From Hyphomicrobiales bacterium (GTDB taxonomy: Bacteria; Pseudomonadota; Alphaproteobacteria; Rhizobiales; Beijerinckiaceae): a DNA stretch of 43,625 nucleotides. Of the stretch, positions 33,801 through 41,286 are shown piece after piece. The stretch is from positions 1 to 43,625 of the forward strand of contig UBZM01000055.1 in assembly GCA_900470095.1 (NCBI GenBank), given 5' to 3'. The notes beneath the pieces were generated by a model. That model searched no databases. It was not told where the DNA came from and saw nothing but the letters and a program-made list of their open reading frames with translations. How positions within the stretch are numbered: position 1 is the first letter of the stretch; every line of letters begins with the position of its first letter. The position numbers and the translations under genes are program-made.

Positions 33801-34186
33801 GGCTCGACGGTGCCGTACTCGGCCAGACGCTCGTCCGGTCGGTCGTCGCCGGGCAGGACGACGAGCGGTATCGCGGCCCGTCGGCAGATTTCCGCAAGCT
33901 GCTCGATGCCGTAACGCCAGTAGTCCAGCCCGCCGAGACAGCGGACCAGCACGAAGCGCGAATGCGCCACCGTCTTCTCGACGAGAAAATCGACGGAGAG
34001 CGGGTGTTTCAGCCGGCGCAGCGAGGCAAGCCTGACAGCGAGTTCGCTCGTGCCAGCCGCGGCCGCCAGCGCCGAAAGGTCGCTGTCGGCGAAGGAGAGC
34101 ACCAAGACATCCCCCGGCGGCAGGGCGAGATCGACGGCGTCTTCGCCGTCGTCGAGCCTGATCTCGCTTGAGGGGAGGAGGTGCAT
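30824..34186 (-). CDS. cobN: Cobaltochelatase large subunit CobN
   Basis: A 1120-residue ATP-dependent cobaltochelatase subunit that inserts Co(II) into hydrogenobyrinate a,c-diamide, together with CobS and CobT (not in this window). Landmarks: LIHLGTHGTTEWLPGKAVALS, FVPPGPAGSPHRGQSDVLPTGRN, RIVMDLWASPTLRSGGEDIAHALA, and a C-terminal DAVFQAYCADPAIWSALEQ. It is shorter than the Pseudomonas denitrificans protein (about 1275), mainly at the N-terminus. At about residues 422-433 the reading frame crosses a REP-like palindrome (32888-32921), giving an extra stretch IPGEPRENRDG between GYDIG and LMQALTEGP. It lies 3 bp after cobW. Confidence 0.93.
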   Translation of the reverse strand: MHLLPSSEIRLDDGEDAVDLALPPGDVLVLSFADSDLSALAAAAGTSELAVRLASLRRLKHPLSVDFLVEKTVAHSRFVLVRCLGGLDYWRYGIEQLAEICRRAAIPLVVLPGDDRPDERLAEYGTVEPRLAAELLTYFHAGGGAENMRRLLGRVHALLRGEGDASDLAPIPLPSLFALGAGGAPLAWRKALAQRPVANALVPILVYRSSVAAGDTAMAEAIAEALRARGHAPLILALTSMKDPAVTGELSALITARKPAAIITTTAFSARDGADFVLDAADCPILQAVPVSSPRDAWEASPRGLSGTDLAMQVALPEFDGRLGALPVAFKAETTDDRTGLTSRRLVPDRDGVAALADLTSGWIALAGKPAAERNLVLVMSDYPARGGRAGFAVGLDTPASVEAIRELLAKTGYDIGPSERTAIPGEPRENRDGHLAHGDDTRLMQALTEGPAEFAVPLAEYRAWLAAIPGAARGALITAHGEPEADGACDGSAFRFRVVRYGRLTIALQPARDTTPDRKARYHDPDAPPGHAYLAFYLGLRQFADADALIHLGTHGTTEWLPGKAVALSASCWPRLAIGGLPLIYPYVVDDPGEAAPAKRRLSAVTLGHLPPELVHADAAGEVALLRDLVEEFSQAQVLDPRRAEIVAREIRERAEASGLAEACGVTPDLEMASALSQLDAHLCDIAELPFRDGLHVFGRAAHDPVSSRNECDNLLRALAGRFVPPGPAGSPHRGQSDVLPTGRNLSTLDPRAIPTRAAARLGARAAASVIARHLQDHGDYPRRIVMDLWASPTLRSGGEDIAHALALMGIAPLWDHASTRVTGFSVIPQAKLDHPRIDVTIRISGAFRDTFPGQIALIDAAARAVATLDEADEWNEPAAARRRGEDVARIFGPAPGRFGAAMADRALDGQWEHRGDLGAAYLAASSHAFGGAEGLASADPGFAHRVARANAFVHVSDTAGRDILEATSAADVIGGFAAAARALGSEAALYSLDSSNPEEPKARTLAEDIARIVHGRLCHPRWIAGQLAHGWRGAAELAETVDTLFVYAASTDAVSDGLFDAVFQAYCADPAIWSALEQANAPAAASIRARLTEAERRGLWQSRRNSVAAFLASKDAAE
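32888..32921. repeat. REP-like palindrome inside cobN
   Basis: A 34-bp element from ATCCCGGT to CCCGGGATGGCG. It matches the intergenic element at 12440-12473 in 30 of 34 positions without gaps. It is in frame and encodes about eleven residues of CobN in a loop where other CobN proteins, as I recall them, are shorter. Confidence 0.6.
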
Positions 34187-34189
34187 GGC

Positions 34190-35239
34190 TCAGCCCGCGA
34201 GGGCGGCCTCCACGGCCTTGCGGTCAAATCCCTTCAGGCCAATCACCACGAGCCGGCCATCCTTGGCTTCGCCGGCCGCCCAGGCGCGGTCGTAATGGTG
34301 GCTGACCCGGCGACCGACGCCCTGCACGACGAGCCGCATCGGCTTGCCCGGAATCGCGGCAAAGCCCTTCAGGCGCAGCACGCCTTCGGCCTCCGCAGCC
34401 CTGGCAAGGCGGGCCGATAGGGCCTCGGGCGAGGTTGCGGCGGCGAGAGCGAAGTCGAGGCTCTCGAAATCGTCGTGGTCGTGGTCCTCGGCGCTCTCGT
34501 GATGCGAGGGGCGCCCAGTGAGATCGGCCTCGGCAGCCGCGTTGAGGCCGATGATCAGGGCGGGCTCGACCTTGCCATGGGCCGTCTCGACGATCTTGAT
34601 CGCCTTCGGCAGATGCGCAGCGATCTCGGCTTTGACGCGTTCGCGACCGGCCGTATCGACGAGATCGCTCTTGTTGAGCAGGATCAGGTCGGCGCAGAGG
34701 ATTTGGTCCTCGAACACCTCTTCGAGGGGGTTGTCGTGACCGACCGCGGCATCCTGCGCCGCCCGCGCGGCGAGAGCGTCCGGATCATCCGCGAACTGGC
34801 CATCCGCGACCGCCGGCGCGTCGACCACGGCGATAACGCCGTCCACTGTGACACGCGAACGAATGGCCGGCCAGTTGAAGGCATTGACCAGCGGCTTCGG
34901 CAGCGCAAGCCCTGACGTCTCGATCAGGATGTGCTCCGGCGGGTTCGGCCGGTCCAGCAGCTTTTCCAGCGCCGGCACGAAGTCGTCGGCGACGGTGCAG
35001 CAGATGCAGCCATTCGGCAGCTCGACGATGTCCTCCGCGGTGCAGCCGGAAATCCCGCAGCCGGCGATGAAGGAGCCGTCGAAGCCGAGATCGCCGAACT
35101 CGTTGACCAGCACGGCGATGCGCTTGCCTCCGGCATTCTCCAGCAGGTGACGCACCAGCGTGGTCTTTCCGGCACCGAGGAAGCCGGTGATGATCGTGCA
35201 GGGGATCTTGCCCAGCGAGCGGGCTTGGGGAGCGTTCAT
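34190..35239 (-). CDS. cobW: CobW GTPase
   Basis: A 349-residue G3E-family GTPase. It has P-loop GFLGAGKTT (residues 19-27), the metal site GCICC (Cys78, Cys80, Cys81), the guanine motif LLNKSDLVD and a His/Asp-rich stretch HHESAEDHDHDD. The CobW C-terminal domain includes LRLKGFAAIPGKPMRLVVQGVG. It is thought to deliver cobalt to the chelatase, which fits its place between cobalt transporter genes and cobN. The ATG at 35239 follows AAGGATGAGA. Confidence 0.93.
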   Translation of the reverse strand: MNAPQARSLGKIPCTIITGFLGAGKTTLVRHLLENAGGKRIAVLVNEFGDLGFDGSFIAGCGISGCTAEDIVELPNGCICCTVADDFVPALEKLLDRPNPPEHILIETSGLALPKPLVNAFNWPAIRSRVTVDGVIAVVDAPAVADGQFADDPDALAARAAQDAAVGHDNPLEEVFEDQILCADLILLNKSDLVDTAGRERVKAEIAAHLPKAIKIVETAHGKVEPALIIGLNAAAEADLTGRPSHHESAEDHDHDDFESLDFALAAATSPEALSARLARAAEAEGVLRLKGFAAIPGKPMRLVVQGVGRRVSHHYDRAWAAGEAKDGRLVVIGLKGFDRKAVEAALAG

Positions 35240-35243
35240 GGTC

Positions 35244-35633
35244 TCATCCTTGTTGGCGCACCGGGAGAGGCGGTACGCGCGCGACCACGCCCTTGCGGAA
35301 CGAGGCGGGTCTTTCTTTCCAGGGAACGATACCGTTCGTGCTGGCTGCAAAACTCGCAGCTGCGCCGACGATTTCGTCGATATGGGCGTCGGTGTCGAGG
35401 TCGCCGATCAGATAGGTCCATTTCCCGTCCGCCGCCAAGGCGACGGTGCAGGGGCGATTGCAGACCGCGAGGCAGTCGACAGGTTCGACCGGAAGCGTAC
35501 CGCCGTCGCGTGCGATGCGTTCGCGCAGCGCTTCGGCAAAGCTCAGTCCGGGCTGGTCGTACCCCTCCGGCAGGTCCGCCCGCGTACGCCGGCAGGCGAC
35601 GCAGACGAAAATGGTGACATTGCCTTCGGGCAT
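35244..35633 (-). CDS. DUF1636 family 2Fe-2S/metal-binding protein
   Basis: A 129-residue protein. It opens with VTIFVCVACRR, a Cys-x-x-Cys strand, and has VDCLAVCNRPCTVALAADGKWTYLIGDL, a Cys-x3-Cys-x3-Cys loop. This is the shape of thioredoxin-fold 2Fe-2S ferredoxins and of the DUF1636 family. Its place between cbtA and cobW (4-bp gap) under the B12 riboswitch points to a role in cobalt handling or in an electron-transfer step of corrin synthesis. No function is established. Confidence 0.8.
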   Translation of the reverse strand: MPEGNVTIFVCVACRRTRADLPEGYDQPGLSFAEALRERIARDGGTLPVEPVDCLAVCNRPCTVALAADGKWTYLIGDLDTDAHIDEIVGAAASFAASTNGIVPWKERPASFRKGVVARVPPLPVRQQG

Positions 35634-35682
35634 GGGCCGGTTCCTTGCTCCCGGCGCGATCCCGGGGGGATCGCGCTCAGCG

Positions 35683-36423
35683 TCAGGCCCTGGCCGGGGC
35701 GGCGGCACGGCGCGTTGCCCAGGGCCAGAGCACACCGACGGCAAAGCCGGTGGCGAGCCAGAGGGCGGCCTGGAGGGCGAGCGAGAGCGCGGCGAAATGC
35801 GCCGCGATTTCGGCTGGGACCTTGCTCTCCGGAGCGGCGGGATGTGGCGCACCGATCAGATGCGGCACGAGCACCGCCAGCACGGCAAGCGCCCGCAACC
35901 AGGGGGCCTCTGCCCGAAGGAAGACCCAGAGCCCGCCAGCAGTGACGAGCGCCGTGGCGATCCACCAGGTCTGGCGGTGAAGCAGTTCGGCTGACGCACT
36001 GCCGGGCAGCTCGGGTGCGAGCCCGGTTGCGGGCACGAGGCCGAAGGCCAGGAAGCCGCACGCCGCCCAGATCAGTGCGGTTCGCTCGGTGATGGCATCG
36101 CCTGCGGCGATCATGCCGCCGAGCAGCAGGGCGGCAAAACCGATCGCGGTCGCAATGGTGACGATGGTGGTGAAGGCCGTGCGCTGCAAGCCGTCCTGCG
36201 GCTTCCACTCGGCGTGGTCTGCCGCGTCAGGGCCGCCATGGGCTAGGACGATCCTGGCATCGCCGGTGAAGCTGGCGTGCTGCAGTTCGGCCGCCCGCAG
36301 CGCCGTCTCGAAGGTTTCCGCCTTGAGGATCAGCGGCGTGGTGGTGACATGCTGGAGTGCTGCAACCAATAGCCCAGCCAGAAGCCCGGCCAGAAGACTG
36401 ACCGTGAGAACACGATTGACCAT
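35683..36423 (-). CDS. cbtA: Cobalt transporter subunit CbtA
   Basis: A 246-residue membrane protein with about five to six hydrophobic segments (MVNRVLTVSLLAGLLAGLLVAALQ, AFTTIVTIATAIGFAALLLGG, IWAACGFLAFGLVPATGLAPELPG, WWIATALVTAGGLWVFL and two more). The FGLVPATGLAPELPG block and the Gln-His near residue 25 are CbtA features. With CbtB it forms a predicted B12-regulated cobalt importer in the inner membrane. It lies 12 bp after cbtB. Confidence 0.9.
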   Translation of the reverse strand: MVNRVLTVSLLAGLLAGLLVAALQHVTTTPLILKAETFETALRAAELQHASFTGDARIVLAHGGPDAADHAEWKPQDGLQRTAFTTIVTIATAIGFAALLLGGMIAAGDAITERTALIWAACGFLAFGLVPATGLAPELPGSASAELLHRQTWWIATALVTAGGLWVFLRAEAPWLRALAVLAVLVPHLIGAPHPAAPESKVPAEIAAHFAALSLALQAALWLATGFAVGVLWPWATRRAAAPARA

Positions 36424-36435
36424 GTTGCGATTCCC

Positions 36436-36615
36436 TCAGTGGCAGGGAAAGGCGAGGGTGTGGCGCGTATCGTGGGCTGCGTTGTGTACGCTGGTCGAAT
36501 GGGCGAAGCCGACGGTGAAGATCAGGGCTGCACCGAGTGCCAAGGCAGCTGCGGCAGCCTTGACGCGCTCGGAGGCGCTGGCCTGGGTGGTGATCGAAGC
36601 CGTATTCGTCGTCAT
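36436..36615 (-). CDS. cbtB: Cobalt transporter subunit CbtB
   Basis: A 59-residue protein with one membrane helix (AAAALALGAALIFTVGFAH) and a His-rich tail, HNAAHDTRHTLAFPCH, the metal-binding end typical of CbtB. The ATG at 36615 is preferred over the GTG at 36633 because AAGGAGA lies 5 bp before it. It is the first gene after the B12 riboswitch, 50 bp downstream, and its ribosome binding site is probably the riboswitch target. Confidence 0.9.
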   Translation of the reverse strand: MTTNTASITTQASASERVKAAAAALALGAALIFTVGFAHSTSVHNAAHDTRHTLAFPCH

Positions 36616-36665
36616 CTCGGTCTCCTTGGCCACCCCGCCGGCAGCCCGCTGGATTGCATCACTCG

Positions 36666-36824
36666 CTGACGGCAGGTCTCCTGGCTCGCGGGTCCGGATC
36701 TCTCGCCGCCTTCCCGGGACAATCCCAGTGGCCGATGGCGCGAAACTCGCCGCTTACAGTTGCGGGGGCAGCCGCGGTATCGCACCGCGTTCCCTTTTCA
36801 CCTCCTTGCAGAGGCACCGTCAGG
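36666..36824 (-). promoter_or_regulatory. Cobalamin (B12) riboswitch
   Basis: Read on the minus strand, the P1 arms CTGACGG (36818-36824) and CCGTCAG (36666-36672) enclose the conserved core, including CCCCCGCAACTGTAAGCGG and the B12 box GCCAGGAGACCTGCC (36671-36685). Size (about 159 nt) and order match the class I cobalamin aptamer. It leads cbtB, cbtA, DUF1636, cobW, cobN, cobG, cobH, cobI and cobJ. No T-rich terminator follows, so it probably acts on translation of cbtB. Confidence 0.96.
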
Positions 36825-36829
36825 GATGA

Positions 36830-36858
36830 TCATTAGCCATCTGCACGGTGCTGTGCAA
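36830..36858 (-). promoter_or_regulatory. Promoter of the riboswitch transcript
   Basis: On the minus strand TTGCAC (36853-36858), a 17-bp spacer and TAATGA (36830-36835). The predicted start (about 36823) coincides with the first arm of P1 of the riboswitch. Confidence 0.5.
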
Positions 36859-36976
36859 TGCAGCGATCGTGATTGCGAGCGCAGTGAAGCGATGCGATCT
36901 CCTCTGGCCCATCCCGGCTTGCTTCGCTTCCCTCGGCATGTCCATTCCTTAGGCTGATCTTCCCTGGGCTGAGATT

Positions 36977-37501
36977 TTGGCAGTGGCAGCGATCCTTTCC
37001 CCTCTTACCCTCGTTCTGGGCGGCGCCCGCTCCGGCAAGAGCCGCCATGCCGAGGCCCTGATCGAGATGGTGTCGGCGCCCTGGACCTATCTCGCCACGG
37101 CGCAGGCCTACGACGAGGAGATGCGCGCCCGGATTGCCGAGCACCGCGCCCGCCGGTCGCAGGACTGGACGACCATCGATGCGCCGCTGGCCCTGGCGCA
37201 GGCGATCCGCGCGGTTCCCGCGGGGCAGCCCATCCTGGTGGACTGCCTGACGCTCTGGCTGACCAATGTGATACTGGCGGAGCAGGATGTGGCGGCTGCG
37301 AGCCGCGAACTGGTCGAGGCCTGCCTCGCGGCACGAGGCCCGGTGGTCCTGGTCTCCAACGAGGTCGGGCTCGGCATCGTGCCGGATAATGCGCTCGCCC
37401 GGCGGTTCCGCGACGAGGCGGGCCGGTTGCACCAGATGCTTGCGGCGCGGGCCGACCGGGTGATCTTCATGGTCGCGGGTCTGCCGATGCAGGTGAAATG
37501 A
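36977..37501 (+). CDS. cobP: Adenosylcobinamide kinase/guanylyltransferase CobP
   Basis: A 174-residue bifunctional enzyme (CobP/CobU). It has Walker A LVLGGARSGKSRHAEAL (residues 12-28), TYLATAQAYDEEM, the guanylylated-His region AEHRARRSQDWTTIDAPLAL, VDCLTLWLTNVI and SNEVGLGIVPDNALARRFRDEAG. It phosphorylates adenosylcobinamide and then attaches GMP. The start is a TTG at 36977 or a GTG at 36983, with no strong ribosome binding site. cobO follows after 13 bp. No B12 riboswitch lies upstream of it. Confidence 0.93.
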   Translation: MAVAAILSPLTLVLGGARSGKSRHAEALIEMVSAPWTYLATAQAYDEEMRARIAEHRARRSQDWTTIDAPLALAQAIRAVPAGQPILVDCLTLWLTNVILAEQDVAAASRELVEACLAARGPVVLVSNEVGLGIVPDNALARRFRDEAGRLHQMLAARADRVIFMVAGLPMQVK

Positions 37502-37514
37502 GCAGGGAGTTGTG

Positions 37515-38126
37515 ATGACAATCGATGCTGACGAGGCCGCCCGCCACAAGGCCAAGATGGAAAAGCGCAAGGCGGTGCAGGATGCCGAGGTCGCGGGCAA
37601 GACGATCGAGAAGGGGCTCCTGATCGTCAATACGGGGCCTGGCAAGGGCAAGTCGACCGCCGCTTTCGGTCTGATCCTGCGGGCTCTCGGCCATGACTGG
37701 CGCGTCGGGGTGGTGCAGTTCATCAAGGGCGCCTGGGCGACCGGTGAGCGCAAGGCGCTCGACGCCTTTGGCGATCGCATCGTCTGGCACACGATGGGCG
37801 AGGGCTTCACCTGGGAGACGCAGGACAAGGCCCGCGATATCGCCGCCGCCGAGCGCGCTTTCGCCAAGGCGAAGGCGCTGATGGACGATCCGGAGATACG
37901 CTTGCTCGTTCTCGACGAGCTCAACATCGCGTTGCGCTACGACTATTTGCCGCTGGCGGAGGTGGTCGAGACATTGGCGAACCGGCGCCCTGATCTGCAT
38001 ATCGTTGTCACCGGCCGCAATGCGAAGCCCGAGTTGATCTCTGTTGCCGACCTCGTCACCGAGATGACGCTGGTGAAGCATCACTTCGCAGCGGGCGTGA
38101 AAGCACAGGCCGGGATCGAGTTCTGA
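37515..38126 (+). CDS. cobO: Cob(I)yrinic acid a,c-diamide adenosyltransferase CobO
   Basis: A 203-residue ATP:corrinoid adenosyltransferase of the CobO/BtuR type. P-loop NTGPGKGKSTAAFGLILRALGH (from residue 39), VQFIKGAWATGERKAL, GEGFTWETQD, LVLDELNIALRYDYLP and LHIVVTGRNAKPELI are all present. It adds the upper adenosyl ligand. The ATG at 37515 follows AGGGA; a GTG at 37512 is adjacent. Co-transcribed with cobP. The 99-bp repeat (38134-38232) separates it from the convergent cobD. Confidence 0.94.
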   Translation: MTIDADEAARHKAKMEKRKAVQDAEVAGKTIEKGLLIVNTGPGKGKSTAAFGLILRALGHDWRVGVVQFIKGAWATGERKALDAFGDRIVWHTMGEGFTWETQDKARDIAAAERAFAKAKALMDDPEIRLLVLDELNIALRYDYLPLAEVVETLANRRPDLHIVVTGRNAKPELISVADLVTEMTLVKHHFAAGVKAQAGIEF

Positions 38127-38133
38127 GGCTCAA

Positions 38134-38232
38134 GCATCGGCCCGAAAAGTGGATCGCGGCTTTCGGGACAGCCGATGCAAACACAGAAGGTGAGATCCTC
38201 GGTCCGGATGCGATGCCCGGTGCGATGATCTA
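38134..38232 (-). repeat. 99-bp dispersed repeat, copy A
   Basis: Read on the minus strand it starts exactly with the TAG stop of cobD and ends in GGCCGATGC. It aligns without gaps to copy B at 41284-41382 with about 80 of 99 positions the same by eye. The distal part forms a hairpin (GCATCGGC with GCCGATGC, and CCGAAA with TTTCGG inside) of the Hyphomicrobiales REP type. It probably acts as a bidirectional terminator between cobO and cobD. Confidence 0.75.
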
Positions 38233-39210
38233 CAAGGCGAGCGCGGCGAAGGCGCCTGCAATTGCGAGCCCCCACAGGAGCAGACACGCCCTCCGATAAA
38301 GAGCGAGCGCCCGCCGGATATCCGCCGCGCCCGCTTCCGCCCGGCCATCCCCCATCCAGCCGTCGTCGACCCTGACATCGCCATAAACGCGCGGGCCCGC
38401 CAGCCGGAGACCGAGCGCACCCGCCATCGCGGCTTCCGGCCAGCCGGCATTGGGCGAACGATGATGGCGGGCGTCGCGCCGGACAGCTCGCCACGCATTG
38501 CTGGGGTCTGACGTTCGGTCGAGTGCGGCGGCTGCGGTCAGCAGCAGCGCGGTGAGGCGAGAGGCGGGAAGGTTGACGAGGTCGTCGAGACGCGCCGCCG
38601 CCCAGCCGAAGGCGAGGTGGCGCGGTGTCTTGTGGCCGATCATCGAATCGGCGGTGTTGATTGCCTTATAGAGCGCACCGCCCGGTAGGCCGCCGACGGC
38701 GAGCCAGAGCGCAGGGGCGACGATCCCGTCCGAGAAATTCTCGGCAAGGCTTTCAATCGCGGCGCGGGAAACCCCGGCCTCGTCGAGAGTTTCGGGGTTG
38801 CGGCCGACAATCATCGAAACGGCCGCTCGACCGCCGGCGAGGCCATCCCGCTCCAGCCCTTCGGCGACGCGTGCGACATGGTCGTGCAGGCTGCGCTGTG
38901 CGATCAGGCTAGAGGCGAGCAGTGCGAGCGGCAGCCAGCCAAGCGGGCCGAGGCCGCGACAGAGCAGGGTCAGCCCCCATGAGACGATGAAGACGACGGC
39001 AAGCAATAGCGCGAGGGCGAGGCCGCCGGCCCCCTTGCGCATGGTGAACGAGTCGCTCTCGCGATTGAGCGTCCGATCGAGGCGGGAAATCAGCGCACCG
39101 ATCCAGGTGACGGGATGGCCGATCAGCGCATACAAGCCCTGGGGGTAGCCGAATCCCGCTTCGATGATCAGCGCGGCGGCGAGGAGCGGCAGGGAATCGG
39201 ACAGGCTCAT
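38230..39210 (-). CDS. cobD: Adenosylcobinamide-phosphate synthase CobD (CbiB)
   Basis: A 326-residue inner-membrane protein that joins the aminopropanol phosphate arm to adenosylcobyric acid. It has GYPQGLYALIGHPVTWIGALI, VGRNPETLDEAGVSRAAIESLAENFSDGIVAPALW, ALYKAINTADSMIGHKTPRHLAFGWAAARLDDLVNL and RSPNAGWPEAAMAGALGLRLAGP. All are family landmarks. Four to five membrane segments. The ATG at 39210 is 11 bp from the divergent cobC start. Its TAG stop is the first codon of repeat copy A. Confidence 0.93.
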   Translation of the reverse strand: MSLSDSLPLLAAALIIEAGFGYPQGLYALIGHPVTWIGALISRLDRTLNRESDSFTMRKGAGGLALALLLAVVFIVSWGLTLLCRGLGPLGWLPLALLASSLIAQRSLHDHVARVAEGLERDGLAGGRAAVSMIVGRNPETLDEAGVSRAAIESLAENFSDGIVAPALWLAVGGLPGGALYKAINTADSMIGHKTPRHLAFGWAAARLDDLVNLPASRLTALLLTAAAALDRTSDPSNAWRAVRRDARHHRSPNAGWPEAAMAGALGLRLAGPRVYGDVRVDDGWMGDGRAEAGAADIRRALALYRRACLLLWGLAIAGAFAALAL

Positions 39211-39221
39211 GCGGGGCGGGA

Positions 39222-40229
39222 ATGACTGAGGCGGCGGGCAAGGTCTGGCATGGCGGCGATCTGGCACAGGCGAAGGCGCTGTTCCCGGAGGCGCCCGAGC
39301 CATGGATCGATCTTTCGACCGGGATCAATCCAATCCCCTATCCGGTTTCTGAGCTGCCGTTAAGCCTCTGGCAGCGTCTGCCGGGAGCGCGGGACGAGGC
39401 GGCACTGCTTGCTGCCGCGCGTCAGGCTTATCGCGTATCCGCAGCGGCCGGCATCGTCGCGGCGCCTGGCACCCAGATCCTGATCGAGCTGTTGCCGCGG
39501 CTTGCAAACGCGGGAGCGGTGGCCGTGCTGGGCCCGACCTATGCGGAGCATGCGCTCGCCTGGCGCAAGGCCGGCCGGGCCGTCCACGAGATCGAAAGGC
39601 TCGACGATGTCGGCGACGCTGGCGTGGTCGTGCTGGTCAACCCGAACAATCCCGATGGACGGGTGATCGGGAGGGAGCAGCTCGCCGCGCTTGCCCGAAG
39701 CCTGGCGACCCGTGGCGGATTGCTCGTCATCGACGAGGCTTTCATCGATTTCATGCCCGAGGCGAGTTTGATCCCGGATCTGCCTCCGGCGACCATCGTG
39801 CTGCGCTCCTTCGGCAAGACTTATGGTCTGGCGGGCCTGCGCCTCGGCTTCGCGATTGGCGAGCCACGCCTGACGGAGATCCTGCGCAACGCGCTGGGTC
39901 CATGGGCGGTGGCCGGCCCCGCGCTTCATCTCGGGGCGCAGGCGCTCGGTGATGTAGCTTGGCTGGCGGCGACCTCCGCCGCTCGCACACAGGACGCCGG
40001 CCGCCTCGACTCGCTGCTGGAAACGTGCGGCGAGGTCGTCGGCGGAACCTCCCTGTTTCGGCTGCTGGCGACACCCGTCGCGGTCGCGCTCTTTGCCCAT
40101 CTCGGCCGCAACGGCATCTATGTCCGCCGCTTCCAGAACAATGTCGGCTGGCTGCGCTTCGGATTGCCGGCAGGCGTGCCGGAATGGACCCGGCTCAAGG
40201 ATGCACTGGCATCCTTCCCGCCTGCCTGA
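39222..40229 (+). CDS. cobC: Threonine-phosphate decarboxylase CobC
   Basis: A 335-residue PLP enzyme of the aminotransferase fold that makes aminopropanol phosphate. The N-terminal WHGGDLAQAKALFPEAPEPWIDLSTGINPIPYP is CobC-specific; NPNNPDGRVI, DEAFIDFMPE and SFGKTYGLAGLRLGF follow, the last with the PLP lysine near residue 200. It is divergent from cobD, its partner in the same arm of the pathway, with 11 bp between starts. Confidence 0.92.
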   Translation: MTEAAGKVWHGGDLAQAKALFPEAPEPWIDLSTGINPIPYPVSELPLSLWQRLPGARDEAALLAAARQAYRVSAAAGIVAAPGTQILIELLPRLANAGAVAVLGPTYAEHALAWRKAGRAVHEIERLDDVGDAGVVVLVNPNNPDGRVIGREQLAALARSLATRGGLLVIDEAFIDFMPEASLIPDLPPATIVLRSFGKTYGLAGLRLGFAIGEPRLTEILRNALGPWAVAGPALHLGAQALGDVAWLAATSAARTQDAGRLDSLLETCGEVVGGTSLFRLLATPVAVALFAHLGRNGIYVRRFQNNVGWLRFGLPAGVPEWTRLKDALASFPPA

Positions 40230-40314
40230 GCGACATGGGGCGTGAGTGCAAGACGCCCGGGACGGCGCCGCCTCGCGCCACTAAGCTCCAGCCGTCACCA
40301 AAGGGGAGAATGGA

Positions 40315-41286
40315 ATGACGTCCTGGCCTCACGAGCGCGAACTCACGATCGGCTTCGCCCATGCCGCCTACCAGCTCGGTGCCGAGTTCGCGACGCGCAA
40401 ACGCGCGGCGAAAAGTTTCGAGGTCCGCGGCCTGGACGAGTTTAGGGCACGGGCTCCCGAGGCCGATGTCCTCGTCGTCTCCGGTCTCTGGCGCAACGAA
40501 TTGATCGCTGCCTGCCCGCGCCTGCGCTTCGTCCAGTCGATCAGCGCCGGCACGGATCAGTTCGACAAGCCCGCCTTCGCCTCGGCGGGCCTTCGCCTCG
40601 CCAGTGCGCAAGGGGGCAATGAGCGCGCCGTTGCCGAACACGCCATGGCGCTCATCCTCGGCCTCACCCGTCAGATTCATCTCGCCCGCGACAACCAGAT
40701 GGCGAAGCACTGGCGGCCGATGATCGGTGATCGCGCCCGGCGTGAGGACGAGCTTGGCGGCAAGACGCTGGTCATTGTCGGCCTTGGACGGATCGGCCTG
40801 CGTTTGGCGAGGTTGGCTGCGGCGTTCGGGCTGCGCATCATCGGCGTGCGCCGCAGCGAGCACCCCGAGCCCGGCATCGATGCGATCGTGACGCCGGACA
40901 AGCTGAGCGAGGTTCTGCTGCACGCCGATATCGTGGCGCTGACCTGCCCGCTGACGCCCGAGACCGAAGGGCTGATCGGCAAGGCGGCCCTTGCCGCCAT
41001 GCGCCCGGGCTCTCTCCTGGTCAATGTTGCGCGTGGCCGTGTCGTCGACGAGGCGGCGCTGCTGGAGGCGCTGGGCTGGGGGCGCCTGGCGGGCGCCGGG
41101 CTCGACTGCTTCCATGACGAGCCGCTCCCGCCGGCCTCGCCCTTCTGGGGGCAGCCGAACGTCATCGTCACCCCGCACAGCGCCGGTGAGACGCGCGCCT
41201 ACGAGACGAATGTCGTCGATATCCTGATCGACAATCTCGACCGGCTGGCGCGTGGTGACGCGCAGTTGCGCAACCAGATCGTTTAG
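40315..41286 (+). CDS. D-2-hydroxyacid dehydrogenase
   Basis: A 323-residue NAD(P)-dependent dehydrogenase of the D-isomer-specific family. It has the Rossmann motif VGLGRIGLRLARL, the catalytic Arg in NVARGRVVDEAALLEAL, the Glu in HDEPLPPASPFW and the His in TPHSAGETRAYE. SAQGGNERAVAEHAMALIL is the usual linker. The likely reaction is reduction of a 2-oxoacid (glyoxylate- or hydroxypyruvate-like), but the exact substrate is unclear. GGGGAGA precedes the ATG. Not a cobalamin gene as far as known. Its TAG stop begins repeat copy B. Confidence 0.87.
   Translation: MTSWPHERELTIGFAHAAYQLGAEFATRKRAAKSFEVRGLDEFRARAPEADVLVVSGLWRNELIAACPRLRFVQSISAGTDQFDKPAFASAGLRLASAQGGNERAVAEHAMALILGLTRQIHLARDNQMAKHWRPMIGDRARREDELGGKTLVIVGLGRIGLRLARLAAAFGLRIIGVRRSEHPEPGIDAIVTPDKLSEVLLHADIVALTCPLTPETEGLIGKAALAAMRPGSLLVNVARGRVVDEAALLEALGWGRLAGAGLDCFHDEPLPPASPFWGQPNVIVTPHSAGETRAYETNVVDILIDNLDRLARGDAQLRNQIV

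Noticed and set aside
36860..36976. A possible second B12 riboswitch in front of cobP
   Set aside because: No B12 box or aptamer core is present on the plus strand; the region holds only REP-like pieces and the promoter of the divergent riboswitch.
38081..38494. A 137-codon minus-strand frame containing the LTFCVCIGC stretch of repeat copy A
   Set aside because: It runs through cobD in another frame and has no ribosome binding site. The shared peptide is noted under the repeat finding but is not called a gene.
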